The notes beneath the pieces are model-generated. The model worked only from the letters and a program-made list of their open reading frames with translations. It searched no databases and had not been told where the DNA came from. A program made the position numbers and the translations under genes. Below are positions 46,819 to 55,030 of a stretch of DNA of 64,000 nt, piece by piece (positions within the stretch are counted from its first letter, which is position 1; each line of letters opens with the position of its first letter). The stretch is from JAICJJ01 sp039809985 (lineage in GTDB: Bacteria; Chloroflexota; Chloroflexia; Thermomicrobiales; UBA6265), in the NCBI GenBank assembly GCA_039809985.1, contig JBDHWC010000002.1:1-64000 (forward strand), written 5' to 3'.

Positions 46819-48150
46819 ATGACTCCACGTCCGCCCGTCGTCACCGCCGACGAAGCCGTCGCCTGCGTCGGCTCCGGGCAGCGCATCTACCTGCACGAGG
46901 TGGCGATGGCCCCGATCGAACTGCTGGACGCGCTCGTTCGGCGCGCCGGCACGCTCGCCGGGGTCGAGGTGGTCGCGCTCCACACCGAGGGGCCCGCCCC
47001 CCACGTCGCGCCCGGGCTGCAGGCGCACATCCGCCACAACGCCCTGTTCGCCGGCAGCAACGTGCGCGAGGCGGTCAACGACGGCCGCGCCGACTACACC
47101 CCCGTCTTCCTCTCCGCGGTGCCCGGCCTCATTCGGCACGGCGCGATGAAGGTGGACGTCGCCTTCCTGCAAGTCTCGCCGCCGGACGACCACGGCTACT
47201 GCCGTCTCGGCACCTCGATCGCCTGCGCCCGGGCCGCAGTCGACTTCGCGGACCGGGCCATCGCCGTCGTCAACCCGCAGGTGCCGCGGACGATGGGCAA
47301 CTCGGCGGTGCACGTCTCCCGCTTCTCCGCCCTCGTCCCCGTCGACCGCCCGTTGCCGTCGCCGCCGGCCCCCGCCGCTGGGGAAGTCGAGCGGCTGATC
47401 GGCGAGCAGGTGGCCGCCTTGGTCCCGCCGCACGCCGTGCTCCAGATGGGGATCGGCGCGATTCCCGACGCGGTGCTGCGGCACCTCGCCGATCGGGAGG
47501 ACCTCGGCGTCCACACCGAGATGTTCTCGGACGGCCTGCTGGCGCTGGCCGAGGCCGGGGTCGTCACCAACCGGTACAAGACCACCTTCCGCGGGCGGAT
47601 CGTCACCTCGTTCGCGCTCGGCAGCCCGCGGCTGTACGACTTCGTCGACATGAACCCGTTCGTCGAGTTCCACGGCTCCGACATCGTCAACGACCCGCAC
47701 GAGATCAGCAGGATCGAGCGGATGACCGCGATCAACTCCGCGATCGAGGTCGACCTCACCGGCCAGGTGGTCGCCGACTCGATCGGCGAGCGCATCTACA
47801 GCGGGATCGGCGGCCAGATGGACTTCATCACCGGGGCCAGCTTCGCGCCGGGCGGTGTCGCGGTCATCGCCCTGCCGTCGACCGCGAAGGCTGGCAGCGT
47901 CTCCCGCATCGTGCCGACGATCCGCACCGGGGCCGGCGTCGTCACCACTCGCGGGCACGTTCAGTGGGTCGTCACCGAGTGGGGTGCGGTCAACCTCGCC
48001 GCGCGGTCGCTCCGCGAGCGGGCTGAACTCTTGATCTCGGTCGCGCATCCCGATTTCCGGGCGGACCTGCGCGACGCCGCGGTCGCCCGCCGCGTGCTGG
48101 CCGTCGGCAACGGATTGTCACGTCCTTGCAACACCCCCGCGGGCGAATGA
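46819..48150 (+). CDS. acetyl-CoA hydrolase/CoA-transferase family protein
   Basis: A 443-residue family I CoA-transferase/hydrolase: N-terminal SGQRIYLHEVAMAP, FLQVSPPDDHGYCRLGTS, the catalytic Glu in GVHTEMFSDG, and the oxyanion/Gly region YSGIGGQMDFITGA, with ITNxx-like VVTEWGAVNLAARS at the end. It could be 4-hydroxybutyrate CoA-transferase, acetyl-CoA hydrolase or a butyryl/propionyl-CoA:acetate transferase; the substrate is open. The ATG at 46819 lies 6 nt after AAGGAG, so the GTG at 46813 is unlikely. Confidence 0.9.
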   Translation: MTPRPPVVTADEAVACVGSGQRIYLHEVAMAPIELLDALVRRAGTLAGVEVVALHTEGPAPHVAPGLQAHIRHNALFAGSNVREAVNDGRADYTPVFLSAVPGLIRHGAMKVDVAFLQVSPPDDHGYCRLGTSIACARAAVDFADRAIAVVNPQVPRTMGNSAVHVSRFSALVPVDRPLPSPPAPAAGEVERLIGEQVAALVPPHAVLQMGIGAIPDAVLRHLADREDLGVHTEMFSDGLLALAEAGVVTNRYKTTFRGRIVTSFALGSPRLYDFVDMNPFVEFHGSDIVNDPHEISRIERMTAINSAIEVDLTGQVVADSIGERIYSGIGGQMDFITGASFAPGGVAVIALPSTAKAGSVSRIVPTIRTGAGVVTTRGHVQWVVTEWGAVNLAARSLRERAELLISVAHPDFRADLRDAAVARRVLAVGNGLSRPCNTPAGE

Positions 48151-48168
48151 GTCGCGGCTGCCATGCCT

Positions 48169-48280
48169 CGTCCGCGACACTGTGCATGGTCGATTGACCG
48201 ACCAGTCGCGGACGTGACGTGGGGTGGCCGCGCCGCGCTCCGCCACCGCCAGCGGCCCGCCACCTGCGGACCGCTGGCGG
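48169..48280 (+). other. two tandem stem-loops upstream of the flavin-binding gene
   Basis: First stem: CGTCCGCGAC (48169-48178) with GTCGCGGACG (48205-48214), containing an inner GGTC/GACC stem. Second: CCGCCAGCGG (48246-48255) with CCGCTGGCGG (48271-48280). The first may terminate the CoA-transferase mRNA; the second lies 17 nt before the next start codon and could govern it. Confidence 0.6.
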
Positions 48281-48297
48281 CACGTCAGGGGCTGCCG

Positions 48298-48726
48298 ATG
48301 ATCGGCCGACTCACCGACAGCGAGATCGAAGGGGTGCTGCGGCGCGGGCGGGTCGGCAGGATCGCCTGCTCGATCGACGATCGCCCCTACATTGTCCCGA
48401 TCACCTACCTCTACGAGTCCGGCATGGTCTACGCGCTGAGTACGCTCGGCCGCAAGATCGCGATGATGCGCCAGCAGCCGCGAGTCTGCTTCGAGGTCGA
48501 GGAGATCGACGAGCCGTCGAACTGGCGGTGCGTCATCGCCGATGCCGAGTACGAGGAGTACACCGACTGGCAGACCCGCACCGAGGTCGTTCGCCGCATC
48601 GCCTCGCTCGGCGGCCCGGTGCTGCCCCTTCCGACCAACGGGCACGTCGCCGTTGCCGATGCCTTGGTCGTGTTCCGCCTGCGTTTGACCGACGTCTCGG
48701 GACGGTTCTCCCGCCGCGACGCCTGA
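48298..48726 (+). CDS. pyridoxamine 5'-phosphate oxidase-fold flavin-binding protein
   Basis: A 142-residue split-barrel protein of the NimA-like type: LRRGRVGRIACSIDDRPYIVPI, ALSTLGRKIAMMRQQPRVCFEVEE and WRCVIADAEYEEYTD. The family binds FMN, F420 or heme and acts in reduction or detoxification. It is a homodimer in characterised relatives. Cofactor cannot be assigned by eye. I start at ATG 48298 because the upstream open frame is Arg/Pro-rich and covers the hairpin region. Confidence 0.8.
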   Translation: MIGRLTDSEIEGVLRRGRVGRIACSIDDRPYIVPITYLYESGMVYALSTLGRKIAMMRQQPRVCFEVEEIDEPSNWRCVIADAEYEEYTDWQTRTEVVRRIASLGGPVLPLPTNGHVAVADALVVFRLRLTDVSGRFSRRDA

Positions 48727-48834
48727 TCCCGGGTCGCACGCCCGCATCGTGACGCCGACTTCCGCCCGTGGGGTAGCCTTCGCAAGCGGCGACTTGCCGC
48801 GGTGACGGGGAGGACGCGGGAGCGAGCAGGCAAC

Positions 48835-49980
48835 ATGGCCACTCGGGAACTTGGCATGACGACGCGCTGCGTGCACGCCGGCGAAGCGCCTGACCCGACA
48901 ACCGGCGCCCACGGCGTGCCTCTCTACGCCAGCGTCACCTACGCCTTCCGCTCGTTCGACCAACTGGAGGGGATGCGGGCCGGGTCGGTACCGCACTTCA
49001 CCTACGCCCCGCGCGGCAACCCGACCGTTCGCTGCCTCGAGCTCAAGCTGGCCGACCTCGAGCGGACCGAGGCGTCCGTCGCCGGCGCGTCCGGCATGTC
49101 GGTGATCAGCGCCACGCTGCTCGCCCTCTGTGGCAACGGGGGCCACGTCGTCGCAGCGGACAACATCTACGAGCTGACCCAGTCCTACCTGCGCGACGAA
49201 CTGCCGGCGCTCGGCGGCTCGGTCTCCTTCGTCGACGCGAACGAGCCGGGCGCGATTGAGGCGGCGATCCGCCCGGCGACTCGGCTGGTCTACGCCGAGC
49301 CGTTCTCGAACCCGCTTCTCTCGGTCACCGACCTGCGACGCCTCGCCGACATCGCCCATGCTCGGGATTTGCCGCTGGTCGTCGACAACACGTTCCTCTC
49401 CCCGGCCGTGCTCCGCCCGGCGGAGCACGGGGCGGACCTCGTGCTGCACAGCGCCACCAAGTACCTCTCCGGCCACGGCCAAGTGCAGGGCGGCTTCGCC
49501 TCTGGCAGTCGGGCGCTGGTCGAGCCGATCCGTGAGCGGCTGATCCGCAACGGCGGCGCGATGCCCCCTTTCTCGGCTTGGACGATCCTCGCCGGGATCA
49601 AGACCCTCACGCTCCGCATGCGCCAGCACAGCGCCAACGCGCTCGCGCTCGGCCGCCTCTGCGCGACCCATCCGGCCGTCGCCGAGGTGCGCTACCCCGG
49701 CCTGGAGTGCCACCCGGGCCATGCCACCGCGATCGCCCTCACGGGCGGACCTTGCGGCGGCATGCTGAGCCTGACCCTGCGCGGCGGTCGCGCGTCGAAG
49801 GCGGCCTTCATCGACGCGCTGGAACTGCCGGTGCTGGCCGTCAGCCTCGGCGACGTCTCGACCTTGGTCTGGCCGTGGGCAACCGGCGACCTGATCCGGG
49901 TCTCGGTCGGGATCGAGGACGAAGCCGACCTCCTCGCCGACTTCGCGCAGGCTCTCGACGCGGCGCGTGCCGCAGGTTGA
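48835..49980 (+). CDS. Cys/Met-metabolism PLP enzyme
   Basis: A 381-residue fold-type I PLP enzyme of the cystathionine gamma-synthase/methionine gamma-lyase family: TRCVHAGEAPDPTTGAH, a variant YAPRGNPT in place of YSRxxNPT, ASGMSVISATLLAL, VVDNTFLSP and the PLP lysine in HSATKYLSGHGQVQGG. It may make or break a C-S bond of homocysteine or cysteine precursors. ATG 48835 has a modest ribosome site; ATG 48856 is an alternative. Confidence 0.88.
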   Translation: MATRELGMTTRCVHAGEAPDPTTGAHGVPLYASVTYAFRSFDQLEGMRAGSVPHFTYAPRGNPTVRCLELKLADLERTEASVAGASGMSVISATLLALCGNGGHVVAADNIYELTQSYLRDELPALGGSVSFVDANEPGAIEAAIRPATRLVYAEPFSNPLLSVTDLRRLADIAHARDLPLVVDNTFLSPAVLRPAEHGADLVLHSATKYLSGHGQVQGGFASGSRALVEPIRERLIRNGGAMPPFSAWTILAGIKTLTLRMRQHSANALALGRLCATHPAVAEVRYPGLECHPGHATAIALTGGPCGGMLSLTLRGGRASKAAFIDALELPVLAVSLGDVSTLVWPWATGDLIRVSVGIEDEADLLADFAQALDAARAAG

Positions 49981-50036
49981 ATCCCGCCGGGGACGGGGGT
50001 AGGATCGGGTGGGATGACGCGCGAGGGGAGCAACGG

Positions 50037-50537
50037 ATGGCCATCGAAGTCGGGCAGTCGGCACCGGAGATCCACGGGACGTTCGAGGACGCCGACGGCA
50101 AGCCGCACGATCTCGCCGCCGAACTGGGTGACGGCCCGACGCTGATCGGCCTCTACAAGAGTTCGTGCCAGGCCAGCAAGACGTTCTTCCCGTTCCTCGA
50201 GCGACTGCACGAGCGGTACAAGGACGCCGGCCTGCGCGTGGTCGGCATCGGCCAGGACTCGCCCAACATCACGCGCTCCTTCGCGCGGCGGCTCGGCCTC
50301 ACCTTCCCGATCCTGATCGAGCCTGAGGGCTACCCGGTCTCCAACGCCTTCGACATCGCCGCCACCCCGACAGTGTTCCTGATTGGTCGCGACGGGAAGA
50401 TCGCGTACACGACGATGGGGTTCCTGAAACCCGGCCTTGACGCAATGGGCGACGCGGTCGCCGACGCGCTCGGCCTGCCGCACCAGCCGCTCGTCGGCGA
50501 GGACGACGCCAGCGTCCCGATGTTCGTCCCCGGCTGA
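50037..50537 (+). CDS. thioredoxin-fold (TlpA/AhpC-like) protein with a single cysteine
   Basis: A 166-residue protein of the TlpA/peroxiredoxin fold: VGQSAPEIHGTFEDADG, then LIGLYKSSCQASKTFFPFLERL, VVGIGQDSPNI, FPILIEPEGYPVSNAFDI and the cis-Pro segment ATPTVFLIGRDGKI. The CxxC of thioredoxins is reduced to CQAS with no resolving Cys elsewhere visible. It may be a peroxiredoxin-like one-Cys enzyme or a redox-inactive carrier. No signal peptide. ATG 50037 follows GGGGAG. Confidence 0.8.
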   Translation: MAIEVGQSAPEIHGTFEDADGKPHDLAAELGDGPTLIGLYKSSCQASKTFFPFLERLHERYKDAGLRVVGIGQDSPNITRSFARRLGLTFPILIEPEGYPVSNAFDIAATPTVFLIGRDGKIAYTTMGFLKPGLDAMGDAVADALGLPHQPLVGEDDASVPMFVPG

Positions 50538-50551
50538 CCCTCGAAGCATCT

Positions 50552-50572
50552 GGACTAGGGGTGCCCTGGTCC
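50552..50572 (+). terminator. hairpin after the thioredoxin-fold gene
   Basis: GGACTAGGG and CCCTGGTCC form a 9-bp stem (one G-T pair) with loop GTG, 14 nt after the stop codon. Confidence 0.45.
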
Positions 50573-50601
50573 GACCGCACTCACCAAGGACGGCCCTTCG
50601 C

Positions 50602-50796
50602 GTGCGCCACCTGAGACGCCTCTCCGTCCTGCTCACCGTGATCGGCATCGTGGCGACGGTCGCCGGCCTCGCGGGCGTGGTGCCGCCGACGGTGACGATC
50701 GGCGGCGTGCTGCTGGCTTGGGCCGGGGTCGTCAAGATCGTCGCGCTCGAGATTTGGCGCAGGGTGCTCAACCAGCCGCCGGAGCGGTCGTTGTAG
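50602..50796 (+). CDS. small membrane protein
   Basis: A 64-residue protein with two hydrophobic helices (LSVLLTVIGIVATVAGLAGV and TIGGVLLAWAGVVKIVALEI), basic at the N-terminus (VRHLRRL). The GTG has AAGGA 11 nt upstream. It is separated by 23 nt from another small membrane protein and probably shares a transcript with it. Function unknown. Confidence 0.6.
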   Translation: MRHLRRLSVLLTVIGIVATVAGLAGVVPPTVTIGGVLLAWAGVVKIVALEIWRRVLNQPPERSL

Positions 50797-50819
50797 GACG
50801 GGCAGCGCGAGGACGGACC

Positions 50820-51092
50820 ATGACCGAGCGGACGCCCCAGCAGGAACGCGCCGAGCAGATTCGCCGGTCGCGGCAGGTGATCGCCGGCCCGGACCTTCCG
50901 CCGCCCGGTGACCCGCTCGAGTTCGCGGACGACGACGCGGCAACTTCCTCCCCGGTGTTCTGGTACCTGGTGGCCCTCAGCGTGCTCCTCGTGCTCTCGG
51001 CGCTGCTCTGGGCCGTCTGGGGCATGGGCGCGGCCTCGTTGCCGCTCCTGATCCTCGCGATCGGGCTGCTGCTCGCCTGGTTCATGCTGTAG
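50820..51092 (+). CDS. small tail membrane protein
   Basis: A 90-residue protein. The N-terminal 45 residues are charged and polar (QQERAEQIRRSRQVIAGPD), followed by two hydrophobic helices (FWYLVALSVLLVLSALLWAV and SLPLLILAIGLLLAWFML). ATG 50820 follows GAGGA. No family recognised. A strong hairpin follows the stop. Confidence 0.65.
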   Translation: MTERTPQQERAEQIRRSRQVIAGPDLPPPGDPLEFADDDAATSSPVFWYLVALSVLLVLSALLWAVWGMGAASLPLLILAIGLLLAWFML

Positions 51093-51166
51093 GCGACTGC
51101 CGGAGCGCCAACGCCGCACGGGCCCGCGACACCCGGGTTCCAGCGGACTCCAGCCTGCTCACGGAA

Positions 51167-51205
51167 CGCAGCGGACGCGGGGGACAGACCCCCGCGCCCG
51201 CTGCG
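51167..51205. terminator. bidirectional hairpin between convergent genes
   Basis: A 17-bp stem with one A-C mismatch (arms 51167-51183 and 51189-51205, loop ACAGA) lies between the small membrane protein and the calcium-repeat protein. Confidence 0.7.
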
Positions 51206-51227
51206 TGTGTTGCTCGCTGGCCGTCGC

Positions 51228-52793
51228 CTACGGGTGGCTCGCCGGGTCGAGCGGGTCGGTCCCGTGGATCATCACCTCGTCGCCGTCGGACCAGCCGTCG
51301 CCGTCGGTGTCGGGGTTGTTCGGGTCGGTGCCGTGCGTGTTGATTTCCTGGCCGTCCAGCAGGCCGTCGCCGTCCGTGTCGACGCTGTAGAGGTCCTGCG
51401 TGCCGGTGGCGTCGCCGCCCGCGGCTGTGCCACCGGAGCCCGTCGATCCGGCTTCTCCGGTGCCGTTGCCGGGGGTCAGCGGATCCGTTCCCTGAGCGAT
51501 CTCGTCGCCGTCGCCCACGCCGTCGCCGTCGGTGTCGAACACGAGCGGCTGCGTCCCGATCTTCACTTCCTGCCCGTCGAGCAGACCGTCGCCGTCGGTG
51601 TCCGCCTTGCCCGGGTCCGTGTTCATCGCCTGTTCTTCGGCATCGGTCAACCCGTCGCCGTCGATGTCCGGACCCGACGTCTCCTCAGTCGCGACCGCCT
51701 CAGGGGCGACGGTCGGCTCCTCCGCGGGAGGCGCTTCGGTCGGCGCTTCCTCGGCCGGGGCCTGTGTCGCCTCCACCACGGCCTCTTCGGGTGGCGTCGG
51801 CTCCTCCTGCGCCTGCGTGTCAGGCGCCTGCTCCTGCGGCGCGACGGTGGCCTCCGCCGCGGCACCGGCCTGCCCCGACTGGCCGGCCTGGTCGTTATTC
51901 TTGTTCTTCTTGTCCTTGGCCTTGTCCTGAGCGGCGTTGGCGTCCGCGTTCGCGGCAGCCTGACCGGCTTGCCCGTTCTGCGCCGCCTTGTCCTTCGCCT
52001 GCTTGTCCGCCACGCCCGCACCGAGCTGCGGCACCTCCGGCCCGATCCTTCCGGCCAGCACGACCGCGCCCTCCGAGCCGCCCGTGAGCGTCAGGTCGCC
52101 GCTGAAGCTCCCCGACTGCCCCGCGTCGAGGCTGGCCGACGCCCCGTTCGAGGTCGTCACCGTCGCCGCGCCCTCGGTCACCAGCACCACGGTCGGGCCG
52201 TCGCCGGCCGCCAGCGTCGCCGTCTCCCCGGCCGCCAGCGGGTCGCGCACCAGGTCGAGGTCGTGCCGCTTCGCGGGCGCGGCGAATGCCTCGCTCGTGA
52301 ACGTCACTTGGCCACCGTCCGGCTTGCCGGCGTCGGTGCCGACCAACTCCAGCGCGTAGTACGCGGCCGGGTCGGACCCGAGCGAGGCTCGAATCTGCTT
52401 GCCACCTCCGCTGACGAACGCCGCCTCGCCGGCCGGCAGGCGATCCTGACTGCCGGTGTCGACGTCCTGCACGAGCAGCGTGCCTTGGTCGGCCACGATG
52501 AAGCCGAGCGAGGACCCGTCTTGGCTCGCCGAGTCCGCAGGATCGCCCGAGCCCTGAACCACGCGCCAGCTCGCGTTCCCCGTCGGCAGGTTGGCGACGC
52601 CTTGGGCCACCACGGCGGCGGTGCCGCTGGCCGGGGAATCCCCGCTCGGTGCCTGCTGGGCAAGCACGCCGAGCAGCGGCGCACCCGTCATCGCCGCGAT
52701 CGCCAGCAAGCTCGCGAGGCCGCGGCGCGACCGCGACCTCGTCGCGGCGCGCGGCCGACCGTTCGTCACATCGTCCGAAGTTGACTGCGTCAT
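51228..52793 (-). CDS. secreted cupin-like protein with calcium-binding DxDGDG repeats
   Basis: A 521-residue protein with a basic N-region and a hydrophobic export segment (RRGLASLLAIAAMTGAPLLG). Residues 45-240 are a two-lobed cupin-like domain (WRVVQGSGDPAD, LPAGEAAFVSGGGKQIRASLGSD, TVVLVTEGAATVTTSNGAS) shared with the next gene upstream. A low-complexity Ala/Gln/Pro/Glu linker of about 130 residues follows. The C-terminus has five DxDGDGxxD calcium loops (DIDGDGLTDAEEQ, DTDGDGLLDGQE, DTDGDGVGDGDE, DTDGDGWSDGDE) of thrombospondin type 3/dockerin kind. A cell-surface binding or sensing role is inferred. Confidence 0.8.
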   Translation of the reverse strand: MTQSTSDDVTNGRPRAATRSRSRRGLASLLAIAAMTGAPLLGVLAQQAPSGDSPASGTAAVVAQGVANLPTGNASWRVVQGSGDPADSASQDGSSLGFIVADQGTLLVQDVDTGSQDRLPAGEAAFVSGGGKQIRASLGSDPAAYYALELVGTDAGKPDGGQVTFTSEAFAAPAKRHDLDLVRDPLAAGETATLAAGDGPTVVLVTEGAATVTTSNGASASLDAGQSGSFSGDLTLTGGSEGAVVLAGRIGPEVPQLGAGVADKQAKDKAAQNGQAGQAAANADANAAQDKAKDKKNKNNDQAGQSGQAGAAAEATVAPQEQAPDTQAQEEPTPPEEAVVEATQAPAEEAPTEAPPAEEPTVAPEAVATEETSGPDIDGDGLTDAEEQAMNTDPGKADTDGDGLLDGQEVKIGTQPLVFDTDGDGVGDGDEIAQGTDPLTPGNGTGEAGSTGSGGTAAGGDATGTQDLYSVDTDGDGLLDGQEINTHGTDPNNPDTDGDGWSDGDEVMIHGTDPLDPASHP

Positions 52794-52900
52794 GCGAATC
52801 TGTCCCTTCCCTACCGTGCGTGCTCCCACGGTGCCGAGCGAATCATCACCCACCGACGGGCGTGCCGTCCTCCCCAAACCCTCCGCCTGATGACTGGCTG

Positions 52901-54832
52901 TCACGGCGTCGGAGACGCCGCCGTGCCCGGACGCAACGAGTAGACCGCGATCCCGCCCGCGCGCTGGGTGTCCGTGAGCGAGATCGCGAACGCCGGCGGC
53001 GACACCGAGACCAAGCTCGCGCCGGGCGCGATCACGCCGCTCGCGTCAGGCGGCATGGAGACGACGTCGACCGTCACCGGACCGATCGGCACGTCACCCC
53101 AAGTCAGCGCGCCCGCCCCTACCGTGGCCTCGTTCGCACCGCGGCGTTCGCCGTCGGCGGTGACCAGCTCGACGCCGAGGCCTTTGGAAGGGCTGCAAGC
53201 ATCTGGGCTGAACGTCTGGGCGGTCATGCCCGCAGGACAGTCGAACAAGGCGACGGTCATCGTCCCGTTGGCGCTCGGCGTGCCTGGGACCGGCGTGGGG
53301 CTGGCCGGCGCGCCCGCCGGTTGCAGGAAGAACGCTCGCAACGCCAGCTCTGGCTGCGACCCGTCGATGGTCAGGGTGTAGTCGCCGGCGGCCGGGTCGA
53401 ACGTCGCCTCGGGCACGACGTAGGTGTCGTAGCCGGCCGGGAGCGAGACGAACCCGAAGCGGTAGGTGCCGGTCGCCAAGCCGGACCACGTCGACCGCCC
53501 GCCCGAGCCGGTGTCCGTCGGCGCAACGGCTTGTCCGCCCGGAGCGGTCAACTGCGGCACGAACCCCGTGTCGACCGCGACGCAGTCGGCCTCGCGCTGG
53601 CGCAAGGTGTCCAGCGTGACCGTCGCGGGGCACGCGAACCCCTCCAGTGTCATCTGCGTCGCGCTCCCCGGCCGCAGGAAGTAGATCGTGGCCGTGAAGT
53701 CCGGTTGCGCCGCCGACACGGGGAGGCCCGTCGCCGCGCTCTGCGCCGTCGTGCTGCCCGCGCCGATGACCGTGCCCGCGCCGTCGACCACGACGTACCG
53801 GTCAAACCCGTTGGGGATCGTCACCGGAGACAACGGGAAGGTTCCGAACCTGAGCCCGGACCATCGATCCGTGCCCGTGGCCGAGTCCGACTGGCTCGGC
53901 GGCAGCGACGAGCCGTCAGCCAGCGCCAAGGTCGGCGGCGGGGTGAGCGTGACCGGGCTGCACGCCGTCGTGTCGTCGACTGCCACCGTGCTGCCGGCAA
54001 ACGCATCGGGATCAATCGAGGCGGGGCAGCCGCGGGCGACGAGGGCGATCGAGCCGGTCGGCGGCACCGGCGGCGCGGGCATCTCCGGCCCGATCACTGC
54101 CGCGACCACCACGGCGGGCTGGGTCCCGATGGAAGCGATGGTCAGGTTGCCGGCGAGCGACGCGGCATGTCCGGCAGTCAGGCGCACGGGAAGCTGGCCG
54201 CTCGACCTCACCTCAAGCTCGCCGTCGGTGGCGAGGACCAAGGCCGGCAGGTTCGGCGACGCGATGGAGGTGCTCTCGCCCTGCCTCAGAACGTCCCGGA
54301 CGAGCGCGATGTCGAACGCCCGGCCGACGGGGGCGGCGAACAGACTGCCGGCCAGCACCATCCGGTCGCCGCCGGCGTCGTTCGCCTGCTCTGCCGCGAC
54401 CAGCGCCACGCGGTAGTACGGCGCGTCGGCGCTGCCCAGGCTGACGCGCTGCTGCTGCGCGCCGGACGGCACGAAGATCGCCTCGCCCGGTGCCAGTCGC
54501 CATTGCTGGCCGCTGCCGGTGTCGTTCACCGCCAGCGCAGCGCGGTCGGCGACGGCGAATCCGAGCGCGCGCTGCTCGGTCTCGGCCGCGGCGGGAAGTT
54601 CCGCCGTGTCGGCGACAACTCGCCACGCGATTGATTCGGCCGGTATCGGCGCAACGCCGTGCGCGATGACCTGCGCGTGCCCGGTCGCGGGCGACGGCGC
54701 GTTTGCCGTCTGCAACTGGACTGCCGCGGCAACCGCCGTCGGCAAGACCACCGCCGTCGCGACTGCGAGCAGGAGACGCCTGCCAGCGGATCGCCTCCAG
54801 CCGCGTCCCCATCGGTTCCCGCGGTCGCGCAC
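52901..54832 (-). CDS. secreted cupin-like protein with three Cys modules
   Basis: A 643-residue protein with an N-terminal export segment (RRLLLAVATAVVLPTAVAAAV). Residues 45-250 match the N-terminal domain of the adjacent gene (SPATGHAQVIAHGVAPIP, WRLAPGEAIFVPSGAQQQRVSLGS). Then come three divergent modules of about 110-130 residues, each with a Cys pair and a W-G/S-G/D core: GSIALVARGCPASIDP, MTLEGFACPATVTLDTL, MTVALFDCPAGMTAQTF, each followed by WSGL or WGDVPIG. No known family. GTG 54832 follows AGGGGG. Confidence 0.75.
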   Translation of the reverse strand: MRDRGNRWGRGWRRSAGRRLLLAVATAVVLPTAVAAAVQLQTANAPSPATGHAQVIAHGVAPIPAESIAWRVVADTAELPAAAETEQRALGFAVADRAALAVNDTGSGQQWRLAPGEAIFVPSGAQQQRVSLGSADAPYYRVALVAAEQANDAGGDRMVLAGSLFAAPVGRAFDIALVRDVLRQGESTSIASPNLPALVLATDGELEVRSSGQLPVRLTAGHAASLAGNLTIASIGTQPAVVVAAVIGPEMPAPPVPPTGSIALVARGCPASIDPDAFAGSTVAVDDTTACSPVTLTPPPTLALADGSSLPPSQSDSATGTDRWSGLRFGTFPLSPVTIPNGFDRYVVVDGAGTVIGAGSTTAQSAATGLPVSAAQPDFTATIYFLRPGSATQMTLEGFACPATVTLDTLRQREADCVAVDTGFVPQLTAPGGQAVAPTDTGSGGRSTWSGLATGTYRFGFVSLPAGYDTYVVPEATFDPAAGDYTLTIDGSQPELALRAFFLQPAGAPASPTPVPGTPSANGTMTVALFDCPAGMTAQTFSPDACSPSKGLGVELVTADGERRGANEATVGAGALTWGDVPIGPVTVDVVSMPPDASGVIAPGASLVSVSPPAFAISLTDTQRAGGIAVYSLRPGTAASPTP

Positions 54833-54975
54833 GTTGTTCCCCCTGTCCGTACGGGCACGTCGTTGCGCCCTTCAAACGACTGAACGAACAGGCGTGGGCC
54901 TTCGGTTTCGCAACCACAGGGCGAGGATGCCGCGTCCGGCGTGCGCGGGTCGACAATCGTGGGGCGTCAGGTGCG

Positions 54976-55004
54976 ATCCTATGCGATCGTCGGCAACGGG
55001 CCAA
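54976..55004 (-). promoter_or_regulatory. candidate promoter of the secreted Cys-module gene
   Basis: On the minus strand TTGGCC (54999-55004) and TAGGAT (54976-54981) are 17 bp apart, about 145 nt before the GTG at 54832. Confidence 0.4.
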
Positions 55005-55030
55005 AGCCGTCGAGCCGGGGGGCGAACTGG

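Noticed and set aside
50037..51092. Cytochrome-c-biogenesis type cluster (TlpA plus small membrane proteins)
   Set aside because: The thioredoxin-fold protein has no export signal and no CxxC, and the membrane proteins lack haem-handling motifs.
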